From assembly GCF_003363755.1 (NCBI RefSeq), contig NZ_CP031396.1, positions 4,306,001 to 4,370,000 of the forward strand: a stretch of 64,000 nt of DNA, read 5' to 3'. Positions 8,666-17,779 of the stretch are shown in pieces (the first letter of the stretch is position 1; each line of letters starts with the position of its first letter). The notes below the pieces were generated by a model. That model did no database searches and was not told the DNA's origin. It was given only the letters and a program-made list of their open reading frames with translations. The stretch comes from Pseudomonas protegens. Lineage in GTDB: Bacteria; Pseudomonadota; Gammaproteobacteria; Pseudomonadales; Pseudomonadaceae. The position numbers and the translations under genes are program-made.

Positions 8666-9274
8666 ATGAAACGCCGCCTGGGTCTGATCTTCCTGTGTTC
8701 CGGGCTTGCCGCCTGTCAGGGCAGCAATCCCTACGTCGCCAGTAGCAAGCCCCTGCCACCGGCGCCGCCGCAAGCGGCCAACACCTTCGACCGCAGCGCC
8801 TATCCGGCTCCGCAACGGGACTATGGGCGCTACCGCAACTGGGCCTGGCTCAATGGGCGCCTGCCCAACGGCTCGGCCTGGGCTGACTCGGCGCAGATCG
8901 CCGAGGCGGTCAGCAATGCCCTGGATCAGCAGGGTTTGCGACCGGTGCAAGACCTGCGTCCGGCGGACCTGTGGGTCAGCGCCGACCTGCACCTGGAGAA
9001 GCGCCTGCGCCAGGTCCGGGACGATTATGGTTATGGCGGGTACGGGGGGTACAACCGCTACGGGCCGGGTTACGGCATGTACGGCAGCGTGCCGGTGGTG
9101 CGCACCTACGAGGTGGAGGTCGTGGTGGTCCGGGTCAATCTGTTTGACGGCGCCAGCGGCCAGCCGGTGTGGAGCGCCAGTGCCGAGACCAGCAGCAGGG
9201 GCAGCCTGAGTGAACGTGCCGATTCGCTGCGTGAGGCAGTGCAAAAGGCCATGGCCGCCTATCCTCCCAGTTAG
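8666..9274 (+). CDS. DUF4136 lipoprotein (first of a tandem pair)
   Basis: ATG 8666 encodes 202 residues starting with a signal peptide and lipobox (GLAAC). The DUF4136 pattern follows: YGRYRNWAWLNG, an AVSNALDQQGLRPV helix and the late strand VVRVNLFDGASGQPVW. A Gly/Tyr-rich insert (about residues 120-140) separates the halves. The protein is probably lipid-anchored in the cell envelope; its role is unknown. It begins 11 bp after cmoM and is followed by a related gene after 41 bp. Confidence 0.8.
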   Translation: MKRRLGLIFLCSGLAACQGSNPYVASSKPLPPAPPQAANTFDRSAYPAPQRDYGRYRNWAWLNGRLPNGSAWADSAQIAEAVSNALDQQGLRPVQDLRPADLWVSADLHLEKRLRQVRDDYGYGGYGGYNRYGPGYGMYGSVPVVRTYEVEVVVVRVNLFDGASGQPVWSASAETSSRGSLSERADSLREAVQKAMAAYPPS

Positions 9275-9315
9275 CTGAACGATGCCCGTTTTTGCTCTTC
9301 ACGCGGAGAAACAGC

Positions 9316-9873
9316 ATGTTCCATCGAATCGCGTTACTGGTGTGTGCCGCCTTGCTCAGTGCTTGCGCTGCTGACCAGATCAATCATGACTTTGACGCCA
9401 GCCGGGACTTTGGCGCCTACCGCAGCTGGAGCTGGAAAGAACCCGCCCTGCAATATCGCCCCGACGATCCGCGCATCAAGAGTGACCTGACCGAGCAGCG
9501 CATCCGTCAGGCGGTGGCCGAGCAATTGGACCAGCGGGGTCTGCGCCCGGCCCAGGGCGGGAGCCGGGCGGACCTGAATGTCCAGGCGTATCTGATCGTC
9601 GAAGACCGTCAGCAACAGGTCACCACCCACTATGGTGGAGGCTGGGGTGGCCCATGGAATGGCTACTGGGGCGGCCCGATGTACAACGAGACCCGTAACA
9701 TCACCTACAAGGTGGCGACCCTTCAGATCGACTTGCTGGACGGTAAGGACGGCAGGCTGGTGTGGCGTGGCAGTGATGAACAAATGCTCAGCAGCTCGCC
9801 CAATCCCGCCGACCGCACGACTGCGGTGCGTACTACGGTGATGCGAATCCTGCAGAACTACCCGCCGCACTGA
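9316..9873 (+). CDS. DUF4136 lipoprotein (second of a tandem pair)
   Basis: ATG 9316 follows a GGAGAA ribosome site and encodes 185 residues with lipobox LLSAC. It shares the first gene's architecture: FGAYRSWSW, AVAEQLDQRGLRP, a Gly/Trp-rich loop and LQIDLLDGKDGRLVWRG. The pair looks like an old tandem duplication, with the second copy closer to the family consensus. Function is unknown. The 177 bp after it hold the tadG promoter region. Confidence 0.82.
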   Translation: MFHRIALLVCAALLSACAADQINHDFDASRDFGAYRSWSWKEPALQYRPDDPRIKSDLTEQRIRQAVAEQLDQRGLRPAQGGSRADLNVQAYLIVEDRQQQVTTHYGGGWGGPWNGYWGGPMYNETRNITYKVATLQIDLLDGKDGRLVWRGSDEQMLSSSPNPADRTTAVRTTVMRILQNYPPH

Positions 9874-10050
9874 GGCCTTTACCAGGCAGTGGCACCGGTT
9901 TTGGCAAGCGCCGCAGACAGCCTGTGGCGCGCCTTTGCGCCGACAGTCAGGCGAGCTGGCAGCCTGCCAGCGCAGGCCCGGGCCTTTGACTACACTGCTG
10001 TGCATCGATGGAGAGTGCGCTCGGCTGCGAGCCGGTAAAGGAGTGCCCCG

Positions 10051-12069
10051 ATGTCTCCTCTGAAGCGGTTTACCGGCCCGGCCCGTCAACGTGGCGCCAT
10101 TGGCCTGATGGCGGCAACGACCCTGGGCCTGGCGCTGTTGCTGATGCTGCTGGTGGTGGACAGCGGCCGGCTCTACATGGAGCAGCGCAAGTTGCAGCGG
10201 GTAGCGGACAACGCGGCGCTGGAAGCCGTCAGCCGTGGCGGCAATTGCCTGGCCGGCCTGACGGCCGCCACCTATGTCGGGCAGAGTGCCGTGCGCAATG
10301 GCTTCGTCGTCGCCGCCGGCAATACCCTGACCACCAACTGCGGCTTCCTGAGCACCGGAGCCGACGGTTTGCGGACCTTCAATGCCAACCCGGCGCAGTC
10401 GGCGGCTGTGCAGGTAATCGCCACGAACACCGTCCCCATCAGTGTGGCCTCGGGTGTTGCTGCGCTGTTCTCGCCAGGTCCGATCAACCTCACCACGCAG
10501 CTCACGGCCACAGCCGTTGCGGCTGCCCCCACGCCACCGCTGGCGCAACTGAGCATTCGCAGCACCATCGCCACCGTCAACAGCGCCAACTCAGCGTTGC
10601 TCAATGCCCTGGTGGGCAACATGCTCGGCGGCAGCGTGAACATCAGTGCCGTGGGCTGGAATGGCCTGCTCAACAGCGATATCAATTTGCTGAGCTACCT
10701 CGACCAACTGGCCATCGACCTGGGCGTCGCCGCCGGCAACTACACCCAGTTGCTCAACACCCAGGCGAGCCTGACTCAACTGATCCAGACTGCCGCCACC
10801 GTGGTCCAGGCCAATGGCGCGACCGCCGACATACTGGCGGCCCTGGGGAGCCTGCAGGCGGCGGTGAGTGCTCAGATACCGGAGCTGGAACTGGCGGACA
10901 TCCTGAAACTGCAGACCGGTGCCGTGTCCACCGCGCTGGATGCCAACGTGCAGCTGTTCCAACTGCTGCAAGCGATGGTTCAACTGGCCAACAGCAAGAG
11001 CGCGGTGGCGGCGGTAATACCGGCCAACCTGCTGGGCCTGGCCAGCGTGACGGTCAGGGTCAAGGTCATCGAGCCACCGCAGTTCTCGGCGGTCGGTGAC
11101 CCTCGGCTGGCCATCCTCGATCCGTTGGGAGCCAATCGCATCTATGTGAGCACAGCCCAGGTACGGACGCTGGTTTCGGTCAACCTCACGGGCCTGTCCG
11201 GGGTGACCGGCCTGGCCAATGCCGTGCTGGGGCTGGTGGGTTCGCTGACGCCGACCCTCAACAGTGTCCTGAGCCTGAACCTGGCGGCCACCATCAACTC
11301 CGTGGGCTGCCTGCTGGGCGCCGGCTGCCAGCAAGTCGACCCGCAAGTGCTGCCTTCTCCGCGAATCGACATCAACCTGGAGTTGGGGGGCGCCAAGGCC
11401 TACGTCACCAACTACAGCTGTCCGACGGGCAACACCGGAAGCAAAAGCCTCACGGCGCACAGCGAATCGTCCCTGGCCGACATCAAGGTCGGGCAGATTG
11501 ATCCCAACACGACGTTCTCTTCCTCGACGCAACCTGTGGTGACGCCGCTGCCGATCATCGACCTGGGCATCTGGACCTGTCGCAAGATTCTCGGGATCGG
11601 CAGTTGCGGGCCAGCACGCACAGCCTTCGCCGCCGGGGGCATCGGCATCATGGTCGACGCTTCGCTGGGGCTCAGCCAGACCGGGCCGAACCTGGGGCGG
11701 GACCTGACTTACTCAAGCGGTGCGCCGGATTTTTCCGTCCCCCCGAACGTCAACCAGGCGCCGAGCTACCAGAACGCTGCCCCGACCAACAACCTCTTCA
11801 ACAGCCTGTCGGGCACTATCTCCGGGATCAGCCTGCAGGTTTACCAGCCGGTCAGCGCCAACCTCCTGGGTTCGGTGGTGGCGGGCGCGGGAGGGCTGAT
11901 CAATGGTGTCACCAGCCTGATCATGCCGTTGATCAGCAATCTGCTGAGCCCCTTGCTCGATCCGCTGTTGAACAACCTGCTGGCGGCATTGGGGGTCAGC
12001 CTGATGGACGTCGAGGTCGGTGCCAACCTCACCTGCGGGCAGACGGGCAGGGCCTATCTGGTGATCTGA
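10051..12069 (+). CDS. tadG: TadG-like Flp pilus assembly protein
   Basis: The 672-residue protein starts with RQRGAIGLMAATTLGLALLL, the TadE/TadG N-terminal signature, then a single membrane segment and VDSGRLYMEQRKLQRVADNAALEA. This is the conserved Tad_N motif (TadE/G-like, often fused to DUF2134). A long extracytoplasmic part rich in Ala, Leu and Asn follows, with Cys pairs near residues 415-425 and 510-520. TadG is an accessory envelope protein of the type IVb pilus system. The gene converges with pprA, overlapping it by 16 bp. Confidence 0.85.
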   Translation: MSPLKRFTGPARQRGAIGLMAATTLGLALLLMLLVVDSGRLYMEQRKLQRVADNAALEAVSRGGNCLAGLTAATYVGQSAVRNGFVVAAGNTLTTNCGFLSTGADGLRTFNANPAQSAAVQVIATNTVPISVASGVAALFSPGPINLTTQLTATAVAAAPTPPLAQLSIRSTIATVNSANSALLNALVGNMLGGSVNISAVGWNGLLNSDINLLSYLDQLAIDLGVAAGNYTQLLNTQASLTQLIQTAATVVQANGATADILAALGSLQAAVSAQIPELELADILKLQTGAVSTALDANVQLFQLLQAMVQLANSKSAVAAVIPANLLGLASVTVRVKVIEPPQFSAVGDPRLAILDPLGANRIYVSTAQVRTLVSVNLTGLSGVTGLANAVLGLVGSLTPTLNSVLSLNLAATINSVGCLLGAGCQQVDPQVLPSPRIDINLELGGAKAYVTNYSCPTGNTGSKSLTAHSESSLADIKVGQIDPNTTFSSSTQPVVTPLPIIDLGIWTCRKILGIGSCGPARTAFAAGGIGIMVDASLGLSQTGPNLGRDLTYSSGAPDFSVPPNVNQAPSYQNAAPTNNLFNSLSGTISGISLQVYQPVSANLLGSVVAGAGGLINGVTSLIMPLISNLLSPLLDPLLNNLLAALGVSLMDVEVGANLTCGQTGRAYLVI

Positions 12070-14816
12070 TCCGCCTGGACAATTGGCAGTTCGATGCAAA
12101 AGCGCGCGCCGTCCTGACCGTTGCTGACACTCAGGCGACCGCCCATGTTCTGGACTATGCCGTAGCTCACCGACAGACCGAGCCCGGTGCCGACGCCCAC
12201 CGGCTTGGTGGTGAAGAAGGGTTCGAAAATCCGTTCCAGCAGCCGCGGGTCGATGCCGCCGGCGTTGTCCTCGACCCACAGGCGCACCCACTGTTCGTCG
12301 CGCTGGCCATGTACGGCAATCCAGGGTTTGAAATCCTTCTGCTGCCCCTGCTTGCCCAGCAGGGCGTCTCGGGCATTCACCAAAAGGTTGATCAGCACCT
12401 GTTCCAACTGGTCGACAAAGCCCAGCACCTGAACCTCGAAACCCAGCTCGCTGATACGCAGTTCCAGCCCCTTGCCACGCATGCCCTCGGCCAGCAGCGA
12501 CAGGGTCCCCTCGATGGCCTGGGCCGGATTGAAGGGCTGTTGCTCCACCTCCGAGCGCCGGCCGAATACCCGCATGTGATCCACCACTCGAGCGGCCCGC
12601 TGGACCTGAGCGTCGATGCGATGGAGTTTTTCGGTCAGGTAGTCGACCTGGATATCGCCACTGTTCAGGCGCTTGAGCACATTGACGATGGCCATGCGCA
12701 TCACGTTGAGCGGCTGGTTGATTTCATGGGCCAGGCCGGTGGCCATTTCCCCCAGGGTGGCCATTTTCGCGCTTTGCGTCAGTTGCTGTTGGGAACGCCG
12801 CACTTCGGTGTTGTCGCGGCCCACGGCCTGGATTTCCAGCAACTGCCCCTGTTCATCGAATACCCCACGATCCGACCAGACCCACCAGGCGTGTTCACGC
12901 CCTGGCAGTTGCAGGTTGATCTCGGCGGTGCTGACCGGAAACTCCGGGCTCAGCAACGTGAGCCGCCGTTCAAAACCCTCGCGCTGCTCGGCGGACAGCC
13001 ACTGTCCGAGATTGCTCCCCGGCAGATCTTCGGCGGCGCACTCCAGGTAGGCCGCCAGCGGCCGGTTGCCGAAGGTCAGGGTCAGGTCCGGGCGGTAGCG
13101 GCAGATCATCGCCGGTGAGTCTTCCACCAGAATCCGGTAGCGCTCTTCGCTCTGGCGCACGTGCTCGGCGGCCAGGGTGGCTTCGGTGACGTCCAGCCAC
13201 AGGCCAACAGCTTCCACCGGCAGGCCCAGGTCATCGCGTAGCAGCTGGGCTTCGTCCAGTACCCAGTGAAAGTTCCCCTGGCGATCCCGGAGTCGGTAGC
13301 GGGCATGGACGTTGCCCTCACGCAGCAGTTGGCGACAGCGCTGGAAGTACAGGTCGCGGTCCTCGGGATGGACCCAGTCCGCCACGGCGCCTTCGTTGCA
13401 GTCTTCCAGGCTCCAGCCCAGCAGCGGTTGCAGGCTGGCGCTGAAAAAACTCGGTTGCAGAGCGCCTTCCAGGTAGCGCTGGACATAGATCACCGCCGGC
13501 GAGCTGGCGATCAGGTTGTCCAGGCGGGCATGGGCGGCAGCGGCTTGTTGCTGTTGGTTCTTGATATCGCTGATATCCAGCATGAACCCCACCAGCCGTT
13601 GCTGTTCGCCTCGTCCCAGGGCCTGGCCCTGCAAACGGTACCAGCGCGTCGCCGCGCTCGGGTCAGCTTCGTGCAGGCGTACGCAGAGCAGCAGCGGCTT
13701 GCCCAGCTTCAGGGCCTGCAGGCGGCTGTTGAGTTCGGCGCGGTCGGCGGGATGAATCAGTTCCAGCCACTCCTGGACGCTGAGTCTGTTGCTGTCGGCG
13801 GGCAGTTGCAGGCTGGCGGCCAGAGGCTTGGCCAGCAACACTTCGGCCGTGTCGGCGCGCAGTTCCCACCAACCGGTGCCCAGCAGCCCTTGCAGGGCTT
13901 CCAGGCGCTCCAGGTGCAGGTGATGACGCTGTTCCCGCAGGCGGCTGAGCAGTGGTCCGGCCAGGGCCGCAGTGAGCATCAGCCAGTCGCGGTCCAGCAG
14001 GTTGGGCGCGTGTTGCTGTACGGCGTAACAGCCGCACAGCAGCCAGGCCGCGACGCCATGGTCGTCCCGGTAGGGCACCAGAAAACCTTCGCGATGACCG
14101 AAGATACCCTGCAATCGCGGGTGTTCATTCAGGCCCTGGATTTGATTCAGATGCAGCGGTGTATTGCCGCTCAGGCTATCCAGGCCAGTCCCCAGGTCCT
14201 GGTCGTCATGCCACAACCGGGGCGAGTCATGGGCACTGTAGCAACTGTGGATGACCCAGCTTTGTTCCTGTTCGTCGAGCAAGGCCAGGCCCAGGCAGGG
14301 GATGTGCCAGTAGCGGGCCAGGTCGGCGAGTTGGTCGTGCAGCACGTCCGGCAGGCGGGTCAGGTTGCACAGGCGGATCTGTTCGCTGATCTGCGCGGCG
14401 AAGATCTGGCATTGCTCACGGCTCAGGGCCTGTTGGCGTTGCTGGATCAGGTCGCCGATGTCCAGCAGATGCAGCAACCATTGCGAGCCCCAGGGCTGGA
14501 GCCAGCCGCGCAGGTGCAAGGTCTTGCCACCCAGCCCGCGCAGGTCCAGGTCCAGCACTTGTCCGCTCCAGTCGGCGGGACGGCCTTCGAGGGCCAGGGT
14601 GCTGCCGGGCAGGATGTAGTCCAGCAGGTGCGATGGTTCGGCGCTGGGGGGCAACTGGGCCAGCCCATGACGCAATGGCCCGCTGCTGGTGAGGACCCGG
14701 CCCTGGGGGTCGAGTACCAGTTGCAGGCCAACAGCCTGGGGCGGGACCCGGGACTCGTCGGCGGGGAGTGGCTGACGCCCCAGCAAGCGTCCAAGCAGCT
14801 TGTCACCAGAGGTCAA
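12054..14816 (-). CDS. pprA: PprA sensor histidine kinase
   Basis: The 920-residue protein has no membrane segment. Visible domains are an N-terminal PAS-like region (about 20-130), a GAF-like region (about 150-300), three PAS/PAC modules (about 310-650; WYRLQGQALGR, FHWVLDEAQLL, WWVWSDRGVF), then the HisKA site LAHEINQPLN (H697) and HATPase boxes (NLLVNARDAL, DNAGGI, GTGLGLSVSYGI). It should phosphorylate PprB. No receiver domain is attached. Its start overlaps the TadE/F-like gene by 4 bp, so the two are co-translated. Confidence 0.88.
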   Translation of the reverse strand: MTSGDKLLGRLLGRQPLPADESRVPPQAVGLQLVLDPQGRVLTSSGPLRHGLAQLPPSAEPSHLLDYILPGSTLALEGRPADWSGQVLDLDLRGLGGKTLHLRGWLQPWGSQWLLHLLDIGDLIQQRQQALSREQCQIFAAQISEQIRLCNLTRLPDVLHDQLADLARYWHIPCLGLALLDEQEQSWVIHSCYSAHDSPRLWHDDQDLGTGLDSLSGNTPLHLNQIQGLNEHPRLQGIFGHREGFLVPYRDDHGVAAWLLCGCYAVQQHAPNLLDRDWLMLTAALAGPLLSRLREQRHHLHLERLEALQGLLGTGWWELRADTAEVLLAKPLAASLQLPADSNRLSVQEWLELIHPADRAELNSRLQALKLGKPLLLCVRLHEADPSAATRWYRLQGQALGRGEQQRLVGFMLDISDIKNQQQQAAAAHARLDNLIASSPAVIYVQRYLEGALQPSFFSASLQPLLGWSLEDCNEGAVADWVHPEDRDLYFQRCRQLLREGNVHARYRLRDRQGNFHWVLDEAQLLRDDLGLPVEAVGLWLDVTEATLAAEHVRQSEERYRILVEDSPAMICRYRPDLTLTFGNRPLAAYLECAAEDLPGSNLGQWLSAEQREGFERRLTLLSPEFPVSTAEINLQLPGREHAWWVWSDRGVFDEQGQLLEIQAVGRDNTEVRRSQQQLTQSAKMATLGEMATGLAHEINQPLNVMRMAIVNVLKRLNSGDIQVDYLTEKLHRIDAQVQRAARVVDHMRVFGRRSEVEQQPFNPAQAIEGTLSLLAEGMRGKGLELRISELGFEVQVLGFVDQLEQVLINLLVNARDALLGKQGQQKDFKPWIAVHGQRDEQWVRLWVEDNAGGIDPRLLERIFEPFFTTKPVGVGTGLGLSVSYGIVQNMGGRLSVSNGQDGARFCIELPIVQADQITR

Positions 14817-15250
14817 AATTGCACACTCGAGATGGCGCTCAGGTTGGTGGGCAGGTTGGGCACCGGGCCGACCACCGGTAATACCAGGCGCGGCAGTACC
14901 TGGGTGAGTTTCTGGGTGGGGTAGTCGATCCGTACTGTGAGTACGCCGTTGGCGTACACCGCGCTGTGGTCGGTGGCGGCGAAGTTGAAGGCCGGCGGAA
15001 TCCAGTTGGTCTGGTTCTGCACCACCGTGTTGGCCAGGTCCTGCACTGTGGTGGCGTAGTCGTCAGTATTGGGGTCGACCGCCACGGCCCGGCGCACCGC
15101 TTCAGCGGTCGCCTGGTTGAAGGATTGCATCATCAGCAGCGGCAGGCTGTAGCTGACCAGGCCGTAAAACACCGCGAAGAAGATCACGAACACGGCGGCG
15201 AACTCGATCGCCACAGCACCTTTCTGCTTTCTAGGGAGGCCCGGTTTCAT
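14813..15250 (-). CDS. tadF: TadE/TadF-like pseudopilin
   Basis: With ATG at 15250 the product is 145 residues. It begins MKPGLPRKQKGAVAIEFAAV, with a short basic leader and a G-AVAIEF motif that matches TadE/TadF prepilin-like processing sites cut by the dedicated peptidase. A hydrophobic helix follows, then SFNQATAEAVRRAVAVDP. A start at 15283 (MDIVVVRVDAL) is possible, but the leader would be unusually long. The peptidase gene fppA is immediately divergent. Confidence 0.83.
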   Translation of the reverse strand: MKPGLPRKQKGAVAIEFAAVFVIFFAVFYGLVSYSLPLLMMQSFNQATAEAVRRAVAVDPNTDDYATTVQDLANTVVQNQTNWIPPAFNFAATDHSAVYANGVLTVRIDYPTQKLTQVLPRLVLPVVGPVPNLPTNLSAISSVQF

Positions 15251-15324
15251 GAGTGCGTCTACCCTGACAACCACTATGTCCATTGAGCATAGGATCAATC
15301 CGGCAAAAGGAACCCTCTTAGGCG

Positions 15325-15795
15325 ATGCATTTCTGGGTTTTGTGGATCTGGTTGGCAATCTGTGCGCTGCAGGATCTGCGTCAGCGGCAGATCGCCAACA
15401 GCTTGACTCTGGGCGTCGCGCTGCTGGCCGGCCTATACCTGTTGTGGACCGGCAGTACCTGGCTGGGGGCCAGTGCCGCACAGGGTGGTTGGGCATTGTT
15501 GCTGGCCCTGTTGTTCACTTTGCCCGGGTATGCCATGGGGCGGATGGGGGCGGGGGACGTCAAGTTGATGGCGGCCCTGGGGCTGCTCTGCGACCCGGAG
15601 CACTTACTGGGGGCCTTTATCGGCGCTGGGCTGTGCAGCCTTATGTGGTTGCTGATCGCGCCCAGGCTCTGGTTTCAGCAGAAACAAGGGCTTGAGCCCC
15701 AAGAGGGAGGGACCGGCAGGCGCTTGTCAAAAAAATACCCATTTGCTCCCTTTGTACTGGCTGGAATGGTCTTAACTGTGAGCGTGATCCATTAG
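15325..15795 (+). CDS. fppA: Flp prepilin peptidase FppA (TadV/CpaA)
   Basis: The 156-residue membrane aspartyl protease has about four to five hydrophobic segments. It carries the two catalytic Asp sites of the short A24A peptidases: D17 in LQDLRQRQIAN and D78 in the GxGD motif GAGDVKLM. It lacks the N-methylase domain of PilD, as expected for TadV/FppA. It should cleave Flp and the TadE/F-like protein after the conserved Gly. It is divergent from tadF-pprA. Confidence 0.92.
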   Translation: MHFWVLWIWLAICALQDLRQRQIANSLTLGVALLAGLYLLWTGSTWLGASAAQGGWALLLALLFTLPGYAMGRMGAGDVKLMAALGLLCDPEHLLGAFIGAGLCSLMWLLIAPRLWFQQKQGLEPQEGGTGRRLSKKYPFAPFVLAGMVLTVSVIH

Positions 15796-15921
15796 TCGCC
15801 GGACTGATTAATGCGATGTACATAGTCGGAAAGTGGGTCTAGGTTTTTATGTGTAGCTGCCTGGATCATGCGAGGCAGGACAGGAGTGGCCAGTCGACGA
15901 ATGGCCCGCACGGAGTAGCAC

Positions 15922-16710
15922 GTGAACAAGCTCACCTCACAGATGAAAGTGCTCGTGGTCGATGATCAGCCACTGATTGTCGAAGAACTTTGCGAGTTTC
16001 TTGAAAGCAGTGGTTACCGTTGTGTTCCTTGCGAGTCCAGCCTCCAGGCGATGGAGTGCTTCAACAAGGACCCGGAAATCTCCCTGGTGCTCTGCGATCT
16101 GCACATGCCCGATATGGACGGTATCCAGCTGGTGCAGGAACTGCAGCGCCTGGCCGGCAAGCATCGGGTGTTCGAAGCCATCATGCTCACCGGGCAGGCG
16201 GACAAACAGGACGTGATCAAGGCCCTGCGCGCCGGCATTGCCGATTACTACCAGAAACCCATCGACCTGGACGAACTCCTCGAAGGCCTGCAGCGTCAGG
16301 AAGTCGCCTTGCAGGAGCGGCAGAAGAACCTGCACCTGGGGCACCTGAACCAGAAGCTGCAGTTTCTTTCGGAGTCCATAGACGATCTCTACCAGGACCT
16401 GGACAAGGTCCGGCGTACCCCTGCCGCCAGTCGCAGCGAGGAGTCTCAGGGCGACAGCGCATACGGGGATGCCATCGAGATTCCGGCCATCTTCAACCAG
16501 CTGTCGCCACGACAACTGGACGTGGCGCGACTGGTGGGCAAGGGGCAGACCAACTACCAGATCGCCTGTGAACTGGGGATCACCGAAAACACCGTAAAAC
16601 TCTACGTTTCCCAGGTCCTGCGGCTGACCCACATGCACAACCGCACGCAACTGGCCCTGGCCTTGTCACCGAGCAATTCGGGGCTGCGCCAGCGGGTCAC
16701 CGCCCACTGA
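15922..16710 (+). CDS. pprB: PprB response regulator
   Basis: GTG 15922 is preceded by GGAG at a good distance; an internal ATG at 15943 is less well placed. The 262-residue protein has a receiver (VVDD acidic pair, phospho-acceptor D59 in LCDLHMPDMDG, switch lysine in YYQKPID), a coiled linker (about 130-170) and a LuxR/NarL-type HTH (LSPRQLDVARLV...NYQIACELGITENTVKLYVSQVL). In P. aeruginosa PprB activates the tad locus and other adhesion genes. The 127 bp upstream contain its promoter. Confidence 0.92.
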   Translation: MNKLTSQMKVLVVDDQPLIVEELCEFLESSGYRCVPCESSLQAMECFNKDPEISLVLCDLHMPDMDGIQLVQELQRLAGKHRVFEAIMLTGQADKQDVIKALRAGIADYYQKPIDLDELLEGLQRQEVALQERQKNLHLGHLNQKLQFLSESIDDLYQDLDKVRRTPAASRSEESQGDSAYGDAIEIPAIFNQLSPRQLDVARLVGKGQTNYQIACELGITENTVKLYVSQVLRLTHMHNRTQLALALSPSNSGLRQRVTAH

Positions 16711-16725
16711 TAACGAGCAGTGCAT

Positions 16726-16749
16726 GGCGGCGGTGATGAGCTTGCCGCC
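16726..16749 (+). terminator. Hairpin between convergent pprB and the tad operon end
   Basis: GGCGGC at 16726-16731 pairs with GCCGCC at 16744-16749 in the 56 bp gap between the two converging genes. There is no T-run, so termination is inferred only from position. Confidence 0.35.
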
Positions 16750-16766
16750 GCTTGATTGCCTCCTGG

Positions 16767-17033
16767 CTACTTGGTTTCCACCTTGCCACCGGCATCCGGG
16801 TCGTACAGGTCCGGAATTTCGTAGTGGTATTTTTTCAACCAGCGTTGCAACGCCAGCTCACGTTCCGTGGGGGTCGCCGACTGTGGCTGCGGCGAGGCGG
16901 CCAGGTTGCGGCTTTGCAACAGCAGCCAGCCTTCGGTCTCCTGCTGCTGGGGCGAGGCGGGGCCTGCATCGATGGCTTGGGCAGCCAGAGGCATGGTCAG
17001 CAGGGCGGTGCAGCAGAGCATGGGCAGTTTCAT
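16767..17033 (-). CDS. DUF3613 domain protein of the tad operon
   Basis: The 88-residue protein has a cleavable signal peptide (AAQAIDAG) and the DUF3613 core: TEGWLLLQSRNLAA, then TPTERELALQRWLKKYHYEIPDLY. It starts 1 bp after the tadD stop and is the last gene of the rcpC-tadD transcript. It is predicted to be periplasmic. Its function is unknown, but it occurs beside tad genes in pseudomonads. Confidence 0.85.
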   Translation of the reverse strand: MKLPMLCCTALLTMPLAAQAIDAGPASPQQQETEGWLLLQSRNLAASPQPQSATPTERELALQRWLKKYHYEIPDLYDPDAGGKVETK

Positions 17034-17034
17034 T

Positions 17035-17769
17035 TCAGCGCTCCTTGGACGGCGTGGCCTCGGGCTGCAGGGTCGTGGAACCCTTCGCCACCTGGGGCAC
17101 GGAGGCCGTGGTTGTCGCGGGTTTCCCCAGCGCCTCGGCGCGGGCCTGGGCCTGGGAAAACTGCTGGGGATTCAGGTTGGCCTGGCTGACCACTTCGGCG
17201 GCCTGCTTCCAGTTGTCCTGATAAAGCAACAGGGTCACCAGGTTGATGGCCGCCAGCGGCTCGGACTGCTTGAGCTCGATGGCGGTGAGGAATTCGAAGC
17301 GTGCATCTTCGATGCGCAACTGGTTGAGGTAGACGACCCCCAGGTCGTTGCGGATTTTTTCATTGGTCGGTGCCAGTCGCGCCGCCCTTTGCAGGTGAGC
17401 CTGAGCCTGGCCGTTGTCCCCCCGGGCCGCCGCCAATTGGCCCAGGCCATGCTCGCCCTCGGCGGCCAGGCAGGAGCCCAGCAGGCTGCGGTACAGTGGC
17501 TCGGCCTCATTACGGCCCAGCAGGCGGTAGACCCGGGCCTTGCGCACCCGCACTTCGGCGAGGTTGTCCGGCAGGTTCTGCAGGTTGGCCAGGCTGGCGT
17601 GCAGCTTGCCGTCGTTGGCCATCTCATCGGCGAGGTTCACCGCCAGCTCCTGCTCGGAGCTGAGCTTGGCGCAACTGGCGGAGTGGGTCAGGGCTGCCCA
17701 CGGCACCTGGCCGTTGCTGGCGCATCCGCCGAGCAGCAACAAACTGGTGGCGACAATCATGGCTTTCAT
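17035..17769 (-). CDS. tadD: TadD TPR lipoprotein
   Basis: ATG 17769 (MKAMIVATSLLLLGGCASN) is chosen because GAGGGA lies upstream; the 244-residue product is a lipoprotein (LLGGC). Central TPR helices are visible (GLGQLAAARGDNGQAQAHLQ, NDLGVVYLNQLRIEDARFEF). TadD is thought to assist the RcpA secretin in the outer membrane. The C-terminal 40 residues are low-complexity Ala/Thr/Pro. It sits 10 bp after tadC. Confidence 0.9.
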   Translation of the reverse strand: MKAMIVATSLLLLGGCASNGQVPWAALTHSASCAKLSSEQELAVNLADEMANDGKLHASLANLQNLPDNLAEVRVRKARVYRLLGRNEAEPLYRSLLGSCLAAEGEHGLGQLAAARGDNGQAQAHLQRAARLAPTNEKIRNDLGVVYLNQLRIEDARFEFLTAIELKQSEPLAAINLVTLLLYQDNWKQAAEVVSQANLNPQQFSQAQARAEALGKPATTTASVPQVAKGSTTLQPEATPSKER

Positions 17770-17779
17770 CAGATTCCCT

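Noticed and set aside
13266..14924. 552-codon open frame antisense to pprA
   Set aside because: Shadow of the histidine kinase gene, with no ribosome site and biased composition.
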